DNA of 64,000 bases from a bacterium (GTDB taxonomy: Bacteria; Planctomycetota; JAFGQW01), in assembly GCA_030426805.1 (NCBI GenBank), contig JAUHXU010000004.1, forward strand, positions 482,792 to 546,791. The letters run 5' to 3'. How positions within the stretch are numbered: position 1 is the first letter of the stretch; every line of letters begins with the position of its first letter. The notes beneath the pieces are model-generated. The model was not told the DNA's origin. It saw only the letters and a list, made by a program, of their open reading frames with translations, and did no database searches. Of the stretch, positions 24,941 to 34,029 are shown piece after piece. The position numbers and the translations under genes are program-made.

Positions 24941-25965
24941 CCGGTTCGCCCGTCCGCGCGCATGTGCTCGACGCGCTCGACGATGCGTGCGACGGAGCGC
25001 TCCATCGTCACGGTTTCGGTGACGAGTCGATACCCGGCGCGCGCGATGCGATCGCACTCGTCCGGCTGCTCGAGGTAGTTTCGGATGACGTCGGGCATCT
25101 CCGCAAGGGGGCATGTCACGAGGTGTCGGCCGGGCTCGTAGGGCCCCGGCGCATGGATCGGTTCCGAGACGACGAGTGCACCGTGCGACATCCCGAGGAT
25201 CAACCGCTTGCCGGGCAGCTCGCCGGGGTGGCGCGCGAGGTTCAGGAAGATTCGGGTCCGCTCGAGCAGCCGCGTCCGGTTCTCGCCCCAGAACGCCGGA
25301 TCGAACCAGCTGCCGCAGCGTTCGACGCGGATGCCGTCGGCTTCGAGCCGATCGAGCAGCCGCTTGCGCCGCGGAACGAGTTCCCCGAGGAACAACACGT
25401 CGATGTCTCGCGTGCGTTCGAGGTCGACCGCGTGGTCGGGCACCTCGTAGCCGAGGGGCACGAACGTGGCGGTGATCCCGTGATCGGCGAGATACTCGCA
25501 GCGGCCCGGAGTCGACGCGACCAGCAGGTCGACGAGCCCGTCGCGGACGAGCGCACGCAGGCGCCGCGCGTTGCTGTAGACGTCGGTCGCACGCGCGTCA
25601 CGGAGCACGATCTTCGCCACTTCCCGCAGGTGTAGCCGGGGTCGGGGGAGCCCGGCGGCACGGGGCGGCGGAAGCGGTTCCGAGAACCACAGCACGACGA
25701 ACGGCCGGCGGTCGCGCGGTGTCGCGGCGAGCGAGCGGCAGACCTTCGGAAACCACATCGGGTTGTCCTGGATCCAGAGGACGGCGTCGGGATCGAGCGT
25801 GAGTCGCGCATCACCGGTCTCCGTCACGCGGTGCCCGGCCGCGTCGAGCCACCGCGTCACGCCGTGGCGACTGCCGCGCTCGACCGGAAGCGGACGGTGG
25901 CACACGGTCACCGACAGCGGTTGCTTCGGCGCAGCGACGGGCGGGGGGTCAGCGGCGGGTCTCAT
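24937..25965 (-). CDS. Glycosyltransferase (GT-B, CgeB-like)
   Basis: This 342-residue protein has two Rossmann-like halves. The N-terminal half (VTVCHRPLPVERGS, DAVLWIQDNP) and the C-terminal half (DIDVLFLGELVPRR, FLNLARHPGELPGKRLILGMSHGALVVSE) match GT-B enzymes of the CgeB/family-1-like group that lack a strict EX7E motif. The conserved C-terminal feature is the HGALVVSEPI loop. It is probably cytosolic and peripheral. It overlaps the BKACE gene by ATGA and follows the GT-C membrane protein by 42 bases. Donor and acceptor sugars are unknown. Confidence 0.65.
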   Translation of the reverse strand: MRPAADPPPVAAPKQPLSVTVCHRPLPVERGSRHGVTRWLDAAGHRVTETGDARLTLDPDAVLWIQDNPMWFPKVCRSLAATPRDRRPFVVLWFSEPLPPPRAAGLPRPRLHLREVAKIVLRDARATDVYSNARRLRALVRDGLVDLLVASTPGRCEYLADHGITATFVPLGYEVPDHAVDLERTRDIDVLFLGELVPRRKRLLDRLEADGIRVERCGSWFDPAFWGENRTRLLERTRIFLNLARHPGELPGKRLILGMSHGALVVSEPIHAPGPYEPGRHLVTCPLAEMPDVIRNYLEQPDECDRIARAGYRLVTETVTMERSVARIVERVEHMRADGRTG

Positions 25966-26007
25966 CGTCGGTCGATCCGGTCTCCTCTTCCATGATCGTC
26001 GACACGA

Positions 26008-27753
26008 TCAACGGGCGAGTTGCAGAAAGCCGTTCGTCCGGATCAATACGAAACCGCTGTTCGGCATCCGGGCGATCACCTCGCCGTCGAGCGCCGGCGT
26101 CTCGTGGGCGATCACGTAGCCGGCGGCGATCGGCTCCCGGCCGGCCTCGACGGCGACGAATCGGCCGTCGGCGTCCGGCTCGACGCGCGTGTGGACCGGC
26201 CAACCACTGAAGGAGCCGCCGGTCGCGTAGACCGGGCCGACGCGCCGATTGAAGAACTCGTTCACCCAGACCGTCTCACGGCGCAACGTCGCGTTCCACA
26301 GGACGGCGACCGTGGCATCCCCCGGCACGGCGCGGTCGACCCAGTCGCGTGCGGCGCCCACGGTGTAGTAGGCGACGCCGCCCGCGATCCCGGACACGCG
26401 GCGCTCGACCGCGACGAGGACCGGGATGAACGCGAGGAGCACGACGGCCGGCGCGTATCGCGAGATCCGACGCACCGTGAGGAGGGCGAGTGCGACGACC
26501 GCGAACCCGACGAGGATCACGGCGGCCCAACGGGGCCACGCGTCGCCGGCATCCTCCTGCAGCGTCTGCACGACATAGAGCACCGGGCTGTCTCCCGAGT
26601 GCCCGATCGAGCCACCGGTGATCGCGGCGGGCAGCGCCGCGGCGGCGACCGCGGCGATCGCCGCGACGACGACGAAGGCCCGCGGGCGATCGGCGCGGTG
26701 CGTCCACCAGCCCAGTGCGACGAACAACAGCGGCGACACGGGGAAGATCGCCCGCTCGAGGATCCGGAAGTGGCCGCCCGCGACCGCGATCCACGCGGCC
26801 GCAAACAGCGTCACCCAACCGACGACCGACACGCCGACGACCGCGACGACACGCTCCGAGCGCGTCGCGTCCCGGGCGAACAGCCCGAGCGCGGCGAGCA
26901 CGACGAACGCCGCGAGCGGCACGATGCCGGTCGACAGGTCGAGCACGGCGATGTGATTCACGACGATGTCGACGAGGCGACGGGCCTGCGGCACGAAGAG
27001 CTTCTGCGACGCGTAGGCGCCGAGCAGCGCATCGCCGCCGCGGTCGACCGCGATCGCGACGAGGCCGCCGATGCCGATCGCGAGCAGCGACCACGTCGGC
27101 CAGAAGGGGGCGAGCCCTCGCCAGAAGCCGCGGCCGTCGGTCCCGTGCCGCTCGCGCCACGCCCATCCCACGTACGCGGTCACGGTCGCCGCGCCGAACA
27201 CGATCGCCTGCGCGCGGGTGAACACCGCGAGCGCGAGGAGCGCGACGACGATGAGCTGCCGCGCCACCCCCGGTCGCTCGACCGCGCGGACGAGGGCGAG
27301 CGTGAAGCACGCGGCGATCGGGTAGAACGCGTTCTCGGTCATGACTGTCGCGGCGAAGACCATCGACGGGACCGCGAGGCTGAGCGCCGCGACGAACAGC
27401 GACGCGACGGGCTCGAGCAACCGGCGCGCGAGGTGGTAGATCGGGATCGCCGCGAGCGACAGGAGCAGGGCGTTGAAGACCTTCACGACCGACCATGCGA
27501 CCGGGAGCGCGTCGATCCACGCGTAGATCGGTGCGATCAGCGCCGAGTAGACCACCGACGTCTGTGCGGAGGGGACGTCGCGCACGGTGAACGTGCCGGT
27601 GTCGGCGAGGCCGCGCGCCATGTCGGCGTAGATCACCTCGTCGTCGAACACGAACGGGCACCCGTGCGACAGCGCGAGCGACGCCCGCACCACGGTCGAC
27701 GCGGCGACCAGGCCGAGCAGCCAGCGGGTCGTCGCGACGGGCGCTTCAGTCAT
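26008..27753 (-). CDS. GT-C (GT39/ArnT-like) membrane glycosyltransferase
   Basis: This protein of 581 residues has about ten to twelve membrane helices followed by a soluble C-terminal domain (from about residue 450). The first loop contains FVFDDEVIYADMARGL, with the acidic DDE motif expected to bind metal and lipid-linked sugar in GT39/GT83-type enzymes, and a later TENAFYP segment is also typical. It probably transfers a sugar from a polyprenyl carrier on the outer face of the inner membrane. ATG 27753 was chosen; TTG 27768, five codons earlier, is an alternative with a GAGG motif between the two. First gene of the coupled glycan cluster. Confidence 0.75.
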   Translation of the reverse strand: MTEAPVATTRWLLGLVAASTVVRASLALSHGCPFVFDDEVIYADMARGLADTGTFTVRDVPSAQTSVVYSALIAPIYAWIDALPVAWSVVKVFNALLLSLAAIPIYHLARRLLEPVASLFVAALSLAVPSMVFAATVMTENAFYPIAACFTLALVRAVERPGVARQLIVVALLALAVFTRAQAIVFGAATVTAYVGWAWRERHGTDGRGFWRGLAPFWPTWSLLAIGIGGLVAIAVDRGGDALLGAYASQKLFVPQARRLVDIVVNHIAVLDLSTGIVPLAAFVVLAALGLFARDATRSERVVAVVGVSVVGWVTLFAAAWIAVAGGHFRILERAIFPVSPLLFVALGWWTHRADRPRAFVVVAAIAAVAAAALPAAITGGSIGHSGDSPVLYVVQTLQEDAGDAWPRWAAVILVGFAVVALALLTVRRISRYAPAVVLLAFIPVLVAVERRVSGIAGGVAYYTVGAARDWVDRAVPGDATVAVLWNATLRRETVWVNEFFNRRVGPVYATGGSFSGWPVHTRVEPDADGRFVAVEAGREPIAAGYVIAHETPALDGEVIARMPNSGFVLIRTNGFLQLAR

Positions 27754-27772
27754 GCGTGTGAACCTCAAGAAG

Positions 27773-27806
27773 CGAGCCGCGACCCCCGGTGGGGAGTCGC
27801 GGCTCG
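27773..27806 (-). terminator. Hairpin terminator after the metalloprotease gene
   Basis: An 11-bp perfect stem (cgagccgcgac at 27773-27783 with gtcgcggctcg at 27796-27806) and a 12-base loop containing a further ccc/ggg pairing. It lies 22 bases after the stop of the minus-strand protease gene and before the start of the GT-C gene. There is only a short T stretch after it, so termination may be partial. Confidence 0.65.
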
Positions 27807-27828
27807 AATCGTGACGAAGCGGAGCGGC

Positions 27829-30777
27829 TTAGAAGAAGAAGAAGCCGCCGCCCTTGTTGCCGCCCATCTCGTAGGCCGCCTTGAGCGCCTTGTCGATCAG
27901 CGCCTTGGCCTCCTCGAGGTGCGCCGCCGTGTAGGCGTCGAGGTTCGCACCGTGCGTCTCGAGGTAGCCGCCGATCGTCGCGAGCTGGCGCTTCAGGTGG
28001 TGACGCGCGAGCATGTTGACGGTCTTCGGCATCCACGACGACTCGGTCAGCGCGAGGTCGATCATCTGCTCGACGTAGTAGCGCTGCAGGTTGCGACGGG
28101 TGCTCGAGATCGCCGGCTTGCGCGCCGACGCATCGCTCGGCGTGGCCGCCAGCTCTTTCCAGACCGACGCCTCGAGGGTGTCGAAGAGCTCGGCCACGGT
28201 GAACGCGTCCTCGCCCTTGTCGACCATCTTCTCGGCGTCGAGGATCCGGCGGAGCGTGTCCGGCCAGAACAGGTCGAACATCACCCACGACTGCACGTTG
28301 AGCACGATCTCGTGGTAGGGGATCGAGAGATCACCCGCCGGATACGCGCCCTGGTGCATCCAGCGCGACGCCGCCATGCGACGCAGCAGCTGCGGATCGA
28401 TGTCGAAGTGACGGTCCGAGAAGATGTGGTCGCACACCCACTTCAGACCCTCGCGCTGCTTCGCAGCCTCGACCGGCACGACCGGGTCGCGGCCGTTCGG
28501 GTCGCCCTTGTGGTCGCGGTTGGCGTAGTGACCGCCGACGTATTGCACGGCGAAGTCACCCGAGTTGCGCAGCTCGCCGAGGAGCATGCCGAAGGCCATG
28601 CGGAGCTTCTGATAGCCCTCGCCGTCCTTGACCGCCTTCTCCTCGATCTTCTTGCGCATCTTCTCGACGAACTTCACACGCTCGGTCGCATACGCGATCG
28701 GGTCGGTGCCCGAGTCCCAGCGGTTGATCGTCGGGTCGCCCATGCGGACGTCCTCGTCGGTGCCGTAGTGCAGCCCCTTCTCGGCGCCGCGCGCGGCGAT
28801 CTTCGCGAGGTCCTTGTCGCTGGCCTTCTTGTAGCCGTATTCGATCGCCCAGAAGTCGTAGGGGCCCAGCTCGGTCGGCGCCCACACACCCTGCTCACCG
28901 GTGACGGCGAGGTTGATCGGGTTGTAGTCCATGACCGAACCGGAGATGTCGCCGGGCTTCTTCTCGCCGTTGATCTCGGCGAGCGTCCGATAGGTGCTCG
29001 CCTTGAAGTTGTGGCGAAGCCCGAGCGTGTGCCCGACCTCGTGGCAGACGATCTCGCGGATCACCTGGCCGATGAACTCCTCGGGGAAGTCGCTCGACTT
29101 CTTCTTCTTGGTCTTCTTGGCCTTCTCGGCAGCGGCCTTCGCCTGCTCGGCGGCAGCCTTCGCCTTTTCGGCGGACGCCTTCGCTTGCGCGGCGGCGGCC
29201 TTCGCCTGCTCGGCGGCCTTCTTCTTCTTGTCCTTGTCTTCCTTGTCCTCGTCCATGTTCGCCATGAACCAGAGGGAAGCCATCGCGAGCTCACGGGTCT
29301 TGCCGACACCGATCGAGCAGTGGCGATACTTGTGCGGCAGCTCGACGTCCTCGACCGCCGAACGAGCGACGTTCGGGTTGTTCGACTTCGCGGCCGCCTC
29401 GCGCGCCTTGCACGCCGCACAGCCGTCGTGCGTCATCGTGCCGGTGTGATCGATCGACGTCGCGCTCACGCGCGCCATCGTCCGGTCGGGGTGACGGCGC
29501 GGGTGCGCCTGCAGGTATGCGCGATGGCGGGGCGTCAGACGCGCCTCGTTGAAGTCGCGCAGGATGTTCTCGTACTGGCGCAGGTAGGCGTGCACCATCG
29601 AGTCGTCCATGATGATGTCGGCGTCGTAGATCTCGCCGGTCTTCGGGTTCGCGCGCGACGGGCCCATAGCGAACGCACGCTCCGAGGTGATCCAGCGGAA
29701 GAAGTTGTACCGCATGTCCTCGGGGTCGATGTTCGAGAACTCGTTGCCCTTGTCCTGCTGACGGACCTCGATCGCGTTGACGAAGCCGATCTTCTCGAAC
29801 GCCTTGTTCCACATCTCGATGCCTTCGCGGACGTAGCGGCGATACTTCACCGGCACGTTCTGCTCGATGTAGAAGACGATCGGCTCCTTCGGCGGCGACA
29901 GGTCGAGGCTCGCGTCGCGCTTCTGGAGATTCCAGCGGTTGATGTAGCGGACGAAGTTCGTCGGCTCCTTGGTCTTGCCGAAGTCCTTCTTCGCGGTGAG
30001 GAAGTAGCCCACGCGGTCGTCGGCGATACGCGGCTTGTAGCCCTTCGACGACAGCTGGCGGTAGTCGGCGAAGCTGTAGTGGATCGAGAAGAAGTTGCCG
30101 CGCCGCGACGGCATCGTCACGGTGATCTCGTTGTTGTACTTGAACTCCTTCGAGCCGAACTCGGCGAGCGAGCTGTTGCCCGATCCCAGGCTTCCGAAGA
30201 AGAGCGACGCGCGTCCCGTGAGCAGCGAGCCGAGGTTGATCACGTAGCCGCCGCCACCTTGGGTCATGATCGGCACGGTCGTCATCACGCGGTCGGTGTA
30301 GGTGCGCTTGACCTGGCCCGCGACCTCGCCCTTGCCGCCGGTGAAGAAGACGTTGCGCTGCATCAGCACGAGGCGCTTGCCCATCTTCTTCCAGTAGAGC
30401 AGGTAGTCGTTCCACTGCCAGCCGGCGAACGTGCTGCCTGCGGAGAAGCTCGTGCCGAGCATGAAGTCGCGGTTGAGTTGCGACGACTTCACGACCGCGT
30501 AGAGCTTGTCCTTGCCCTTCTTGTAGACGGTCATGAAACCCGGGTACGCTGTGAAGCCGTCCATCACGGACGAGAACTTCGGGTACTCGGGGCGCGAGCT
30601 CTTCTTGCCGCTCGAGACCGTCTTCGGCGCCGGCATCGACGGCACGACGAGGGACGTCTCGTCGCCCGCTTCGGGTTTGTCGTTCTGCGCCATCGCGGGG
30701 GCGCTCAGGGCCGCCGTCAGCGCCAGCGCGGCGCCGGCGAGCCGGGACGGGGACCAGGGACGGGCGTTTGACGCCAT
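27829..30777 (-). CDS. Secreted metzincin-like zinc metalloprotease (DUF5117/DUF4953 type)
   Basis: This is an exported protein of 982 residues with a signal peptide (residues 1-30, ending APAMAQ). The N-terminal half resembles the DUF5117 pre-domain. The catalytic motif HEVGHTLGLRH (His579, Glu580, His583, His589) is the extended metzincin HExxHxxGxxH, and SVMDYNP about 40 residues later is the Met-turn. The family is exported and its substrates are unknown. Unusually, residues 509-562 are a Lys/Ala/Glu-rich coiled coil with repeated AKAAAEQ units placed just before the active site, with a second oddity at the end: the chain finishes GGGFFFF. The start has a strong GAGGAG ribosome binding site. 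Confidence 0.88.
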   Translation of the reverse strand: MASNARPWSPSRLAGAALALTAALSAPAMAQNDKPEAGDETSLVVPSMPAPKTVSSGKKSSRPEYPKFSSVMDGFTAYPGFMTVYKKGKDKLYAVVKSSQLNRDFMLGTSFSAGSTFAGWQWNDYLLYWKKMGKRLVLMQRNVFFTGGKGEVAGQVKRTYTDRVMTTVPIMTQGGGGYVINLGSLLTGRASLFFGSLGSGNSSLAEFGSKEFKYNNEITVTMPSRRGNFFSIHYSFADYRQLSSKGYKPRIADDRVGYFLTAKKDFGKTKEPTNFVRYINRWNLQKRDASLDLSPPKEPIVFYIEQNVPVKYRRYVREGIEMWNKAFEKIGFVNAIEVRQQDKGNEFSNIDPEDMRYNFFRWITSERAFAMGPSRANPKTGEIYDADIIMDDSMVHAYLRQYENILRDFNEARLTPRHRAYLQAHPRRHPDRTMARVSATSIDHTGTMTHDGCAACKAREAAAKSNNPNVARSAVEDVELPHKYRHCSIGVGKTRELAMASLWFMANMDEDKEDKDKKKKAAEQAKAAAAQAKASAEKAKAAAEQAKAAAEKAKKTKKKKSSDFPEEFIGQVIREIVCHEVGHTLGLRHNFKASTYRTLAEINGEKKPGDISGSVMDYNPINLAVTGEQGVWAPTELGPYDFWAIEYGYKKASDKDLAKIAARGAEKGLHYGTDEDVRMGDPTINRWDSGTDPIAYATERVKFVEKMRKKIEEKAVKDGEGYQKLRMAFGMLLGELRNSGDFAVQYVGGHYANRDHKGDPNGRDPVVPVEAAKQREGLKWVCDHIFSDRHFDIDPQLLRRMAASRWMHQGAYPAGDLSIPYHEIVLNVQSWVMFDLFWPDTLRRILDAEKMVDKGEDAFTVAELFDTLEASVWKELAATPSDASARKPAISSTRRNLQRYYVEQMIDLALTESSWMPKTVNMLARHHLKRQLATIGGYLETHGANLDAYTAAHLEEAKALIDKALKAAYEMGGNKGGGFFFF

Positions 30778-31004
30778 CTGCTTCTCCTCAGAAACTCTCG
30801 ATTTCCGACGCGAGCCACGCTCGCCGAAGGCCGGGCGACCTCGCCCTGCGCCTCCGATTTGACGCGTACGGGCGTCATTTTGCGAGATCAAACCCGCGGG
30901 ATCCTGGCCGAGTCGACCGGGAGGGTCGGCTCGATCGGGGACGCCCGTGGGAGCCATCGTCCGCCGCAGTGACGGAACTTGACGCCTGACCGGGACTTCC
31001 GCGG

Positions 31005-31538
31005 TTACTTGCGGGGCCGAAACGCCTCCAGGCGCTCCGGACGCGTCTCGAGCCGCGGGCCGCCGATCAGGTCGATGCAGTAGGGGATGGCCGGAAAAAC
31101 CGCGTCGAGGCACTCCGCGATCGCCCGGGGCTGCCCCGGGAGGTTGACGATCAGGGCGCCGCCGCGGATCGCGGCGGTCTGGCGCGAGAGGATCGCGGTC
31201 GGCACCGCCTCCAGCGACACGCGGCGCATCAGCTCGCCGAAGCCGGGCATCAGCCGGTCGGCGACGGCCTCGGTCGCTTCCGGGGTCACGTCACGCGGTG
31301 CGGGGCCGGTACCACCGGTCGTCACGATCAGCGCGCACCGGTCGTCGTCCGCGAGGCGGCGGAGCGCCGCTTCGATCGTCGGCCGTTCGTCGGGGACGAG
31401 CGCCGCGACCGGCTCGAACGGGGTCGCCAGCACGTCGGCGAGGTAGTCGCGGATCGCGGGGCCGCCCCGATCCTCGTAGTCGCCGCGGCTCGCCCGGTCG
31501 GAGACCGTGACGATGCCGATCCGCGCCGGCGTGGTCAT
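31005..31538 (-). CDS. mogA: Molybdopterin adenylyltransferase, MogA/MoaB family
   Basis: This protein of 177 residues activates molybdopterin by adenylation during molybdenum cofactor synthesis. Recognisable signatures are IGIVTVSDRASRG, LIVTTGGTGPAPRDVTPEAT (nucleotide/molybdopterin loop) and LIVNLPGQP. It overlaps the folE2 gene by four bases (ATGA), an uncommon pairing: both enzymes work on GTP-derived pterins, although in different pathways. MoaB and MogA cannot be told apart securely, so the symbol means the family. The 228 bases upstream of the divergent-looking region to 30777 contain no gene that I can see. Confidence 0.88.
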   Translation of the reverse strand: MTTPARIGIVTVSDRASRGDYEDRGGPAIRDYLADVLATPFEPVAALVPDERPTIEAALRRLADDDRCALIVTTGGTGPAPRDVTPEATEAVADRLMPGFGELMRRVSLEAVPTAILSRQTAAIRGGALIVNLPGQPRAIAECLDAVFPAIPYCIDLIGGPRLETRPERLEAFRPRK

Positions 31539-32383
31539 CGGCCCGTCGCGGTCGACGCGCAGCCGTTGTGGCGTGGGGACGAGGGCGTCGCCGCGCGGGT
31601 CCACTCGGTGGCCGCGAACGCGTTGTGTTCGTGGATGCTCTCGTGGTTCTCGACCCGGACGCCGAACCACTCGACCCGTTCGTCGTCGCGCAGTGCACCG
31701 GCGACGTCGCGCGCGATGTCCTCGACGAACTTCGGGTTGTCGAACGCGGCCATCGTCACCGCACGCTCGTCGACGCGTTTGAGCAGCGGATAGATCCGGC
31801 ACGACGCCGCTTCGTCGGCGATCGCGACGAGATCCTCGATGTCGAGGGGGCGCGCCTCGTCGGCGCGCTGGCGCACGGCGATCGTCACGTAGCCGCGCTG
31901 GTTGTGCGCCCCGTAGTCGCTGATCGCCTTCGAGCAGGGGCAGAGGCTCGTCGCCGGCACGCGGACCTCGAGCGTGACGTCGCCGTCGTCGGCGGTCGCA
32001 ACACCGCGGAACCGGCACTCGATCGCGAGCCGACTGAGCTGCCCGGACACGGGTGCTCGCCGCTCGACGAAGTAGGGGAACGCGATGTCGACCGTCGATC
32101 GATCGGCGTCCAGGCGCGTGCGCACGTCGTCCAGGAGTGCCGGGAGCGCCGCGAACGCGATCGCGTCGCGGTGCGCTTCGAGCGCCTCGACGAAGCGGCT
32201 CATGTGCGTGCCCTTCGCGTCGTGGGGGAGGCGGACCGCCATCGCGATCGTCGCCACCGTCGACTGCGTCTCGTCGCCGGCGCCGGCGACACGGATCGGG
32301 TAGCGGAGTTCGGAGACACCGACCTCGTCGAGCCGCACGCCGCGCCCGTCGCGCTCGGATTGGATATCGATCAGCTCGCGCAT
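31535..32383 (-). CDS. folE2: GTP cyclohydrolase FolE2 (type IB)
   Basis: This 282-residue enzyme converts GTP to dihydroneopterin triphosphate, the first step of folate (and queuosine) biosynthesis. The metal/catalytic segment SLCPCSKAISDYGAHNQRG with Cys148 and Cys150, together with KGTHMSRF and the C-terminal RVENHESIHEHNA, is diagnostic of the FolE2 family and differs from zinc-dependent FolE. A GGTGG-containing ribosome binding region precedes ATG 32383. It is coupled to mogA downstream, and lies 78 bases after cysS in the same direction. Confidence 0.93.
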   Translation of the reverse strand: MRELIDIQSERDGRGVRLDEVGVSELRYPIRVAGAGDETQSTVATIAMAVRLPHDAKGTHMSRFVEALEAHRDAIAFAALPALLDDVRTRLDADRSTVDIAFPYFVERRAPVSGQLSRLAIECRFRGVATADDGDVTLEVRVPATSLCPCSKAISDYGAHNQRGYVTIAVRQRADEARPLDIEDLVAIADEAASCRIYPLLKRVDERAVTMAAFDNPKFVEDIARDVAGALRDDERVEWFGVRVENHESIHEHNAFAATEWTRAATPSSPRHNGCASTATGR

Positions 32384-32461
32384 CGAGCCACCCTTCCTCG
32401 GGACCTGCAGGAACCCAACCTATTACTGCGGATCGGCCCGTTCGACCAATCGCGGGCGCGA

Positions 32462-33973
32462 TCAGGCGAGCGGGCGGGTCGGTTTCGTCCCGTCCGGGCC
32501 GGTGCTGACCTCCCAGCCGGCGTCGATCAACTGCTGGCGCAGCGCATCCGCGGTCCCGTAGTCCTTCGCGGCGCGGGCCTCGTCGATCGCACGGCAAACC
32601 GCCTCCGCATCGAGAGCGTCGCCGCCGGCCTCGGTCGGACCGGTTTCCGCGGCGTCGAGCGGCATCACCTGCAGCACGCGATTGAGTCGGCGGCAGACCG
32701 CGAGCGCCTCGCGGGGATCGTCCGGTGTGGTCGAGGCGAACGGGAGCAGCACGCCGAGCGCCTCGCTGACGTTCAGGTCGTCGCACAACGCACCGAGCGC
32801 GCGCGCGAGGATCGGGTGCGTGTCGTCCACCTCGGCGACCGCGCCGCCGGTCTCGGCCTCGAGCGCTTCGACGAACCGGCCGAGCTTGCGCACGGCACCG
32901 GCCGAGTCTTGCAGGCCCTTCGTCGTGAAGTTCATGTTCTGCCGGTAGTGCGCCTTGATCAACTCGTAGCGAAGCACCGCCGGGTGCACCGGACGCCCGT
33001 CCGTCGCGCGGCCCTCGAGCACGTCGCGCACCGTGTAGAAGTTGCCGCGGCTCTTCGACATCTTCTCGCCCTCGACGAGCAGGAAGCGCGCGTGCATCCA
33101 GAAGCGCGCGAACGTCGACTCGCCGGTCACGCCGCACGACTGCGCGATCTCGCACTCGTGGTGGGGGAAGATCAGGTCTTCGCCGCCTGTGTGGATGTCG
33201 ATGACCGGCCCGAGTCGCTCCATCGCCATCGTCGAGCACTCGACGTGCCAGCCCGGATAGCCGGCGCCCCACGGGCTGTCCCACTTCATCACGTGCGACG
33301 GGTCGACCTTCCACAACAGGAAGTCGGCCGGGTGACGCTTCGTCGCCTGCTCCGCGTCGCTGACGCGGCCGCCGGCACCGGCGCGGAGGTTGTCGAGCGT
33401 GTTGCCGCTCAGTGCACCGTAGTCGGGGAAGCTCTCGACGCTGTAGTAGATCACGTCGCCGGCGCGATACGCGTGGCCGCGCTCGAGGAGCCGCTCGATC
33501 GTCCCGATCATCTGCGGGATCGTCTCGGTCGCGCGGAGGACGTTCTCCGGGAACTCCGACGCGACCGCGAGGCCCAGGCGTCGCCCGTCCTCGAGGAAGC
33601 GATGCATGTAGAAGTCGGCGATCTGGAACGGGTCGTCGGGATTCTCGACGTCGCCGGCGTCCACCGTTCCGCGCTTCTTGTCCTCTTTGATGCGCCGCGA
33701 CGCGACGACCATCCGGTCCTCACCGCCGCCGTCGGCGACGGTATCGTCCACCATGTGACCGACGTCGGTGATGTTCATCACGTGGTGGACGTCGTGACCG
33801 ACCGTCTCGAGGAGCCGCCGCACGAGGTCGGCGAACAGGAACGACCGGAAGTTGCCGATGTGCGCGAAGTCGTAGACCGTGGGCCCGCAGCTGTAGATCC
33901 GGACCTTGCCGGGTTCGAGCGGCTCGAACGGTTCGACGCGGCGGGTGAGCGTGTTGTAGAAGCGGACGTCCAT
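32462..33973 (-). CDS. cysS: Cysteinyl-tRNA synthetase
   Basis: This class I aminoacyl-tRNA synthetase of 503 residues charges tRNA-Cys. The HIGH-type motif is AHIGN, and the KMSKS loop is EGEKMSKSRGNF. The zinc site is seen in YSCGPT (Cys29), WHVECS and PHHECE. The C-terminal region after residue 400 is the usual helical anticodon-binding part. The frame is open 11 codons upstream, but ATG 33973 begins the canonical MDVRFYNTLT. Start and length fit the family. Confidence 0.95.
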   Translation of the reverse strand: MDVRFYNTLTRRVEPFEPLEPGKVRIYSCGPTVYDFAHIGNFRSFLFADLVRRLLETVGHDVHHVMNITDVGHMVDDTVADGGGEDRMVVASRRIKEDKKRGTVDAGDVENPDDPFQIADFYMHRFLEDGRRLGLAVASEFPENVLRATETIPQMIGTIERLLERGHAYRAGDVIYYSVESFPDYGALSGNTLDNLRAGAGGRVSDAEQATKRHPADFLLWKVDPSHVMKWDSPWGAGYPGWHVECSTMAMERLGPVIDIHTGGEDLIFPHHECEIAQSCGVTGESTFARFWMHARFLLVEGEKMSKSRGNFYTVRDVLEGRATDGRPVHPAVLRYELIKAHYRQNMNFTTKGLQDSAGAVRKLGRFVEALEAETGGAVAEVDDTHPILARALGALCDDLNVSEALGVLLPFASTTPDDPREALAVCRRLNRVLQVMPLDAAETGPTEAGGDALDAEAVCRAIDEARAAKDYGTADALRQQLIDAGWEVSTGPDGTKPTRPLA

Positions 33974-34029
33974 GGCAGACGGTGTAGCGTATCGACGGGC
34001 CGACATCTACCCGCCGGCCGATTCCGCCG

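Noticed and set aside
26020..30771. Very long plus-strand open frame (about 1580 codons)
   Set aside because: It is antisense to the GT-C and metalloprotease genes, and has the Arg/Glu/Val-rich composition of a GC-rich shadow frame.
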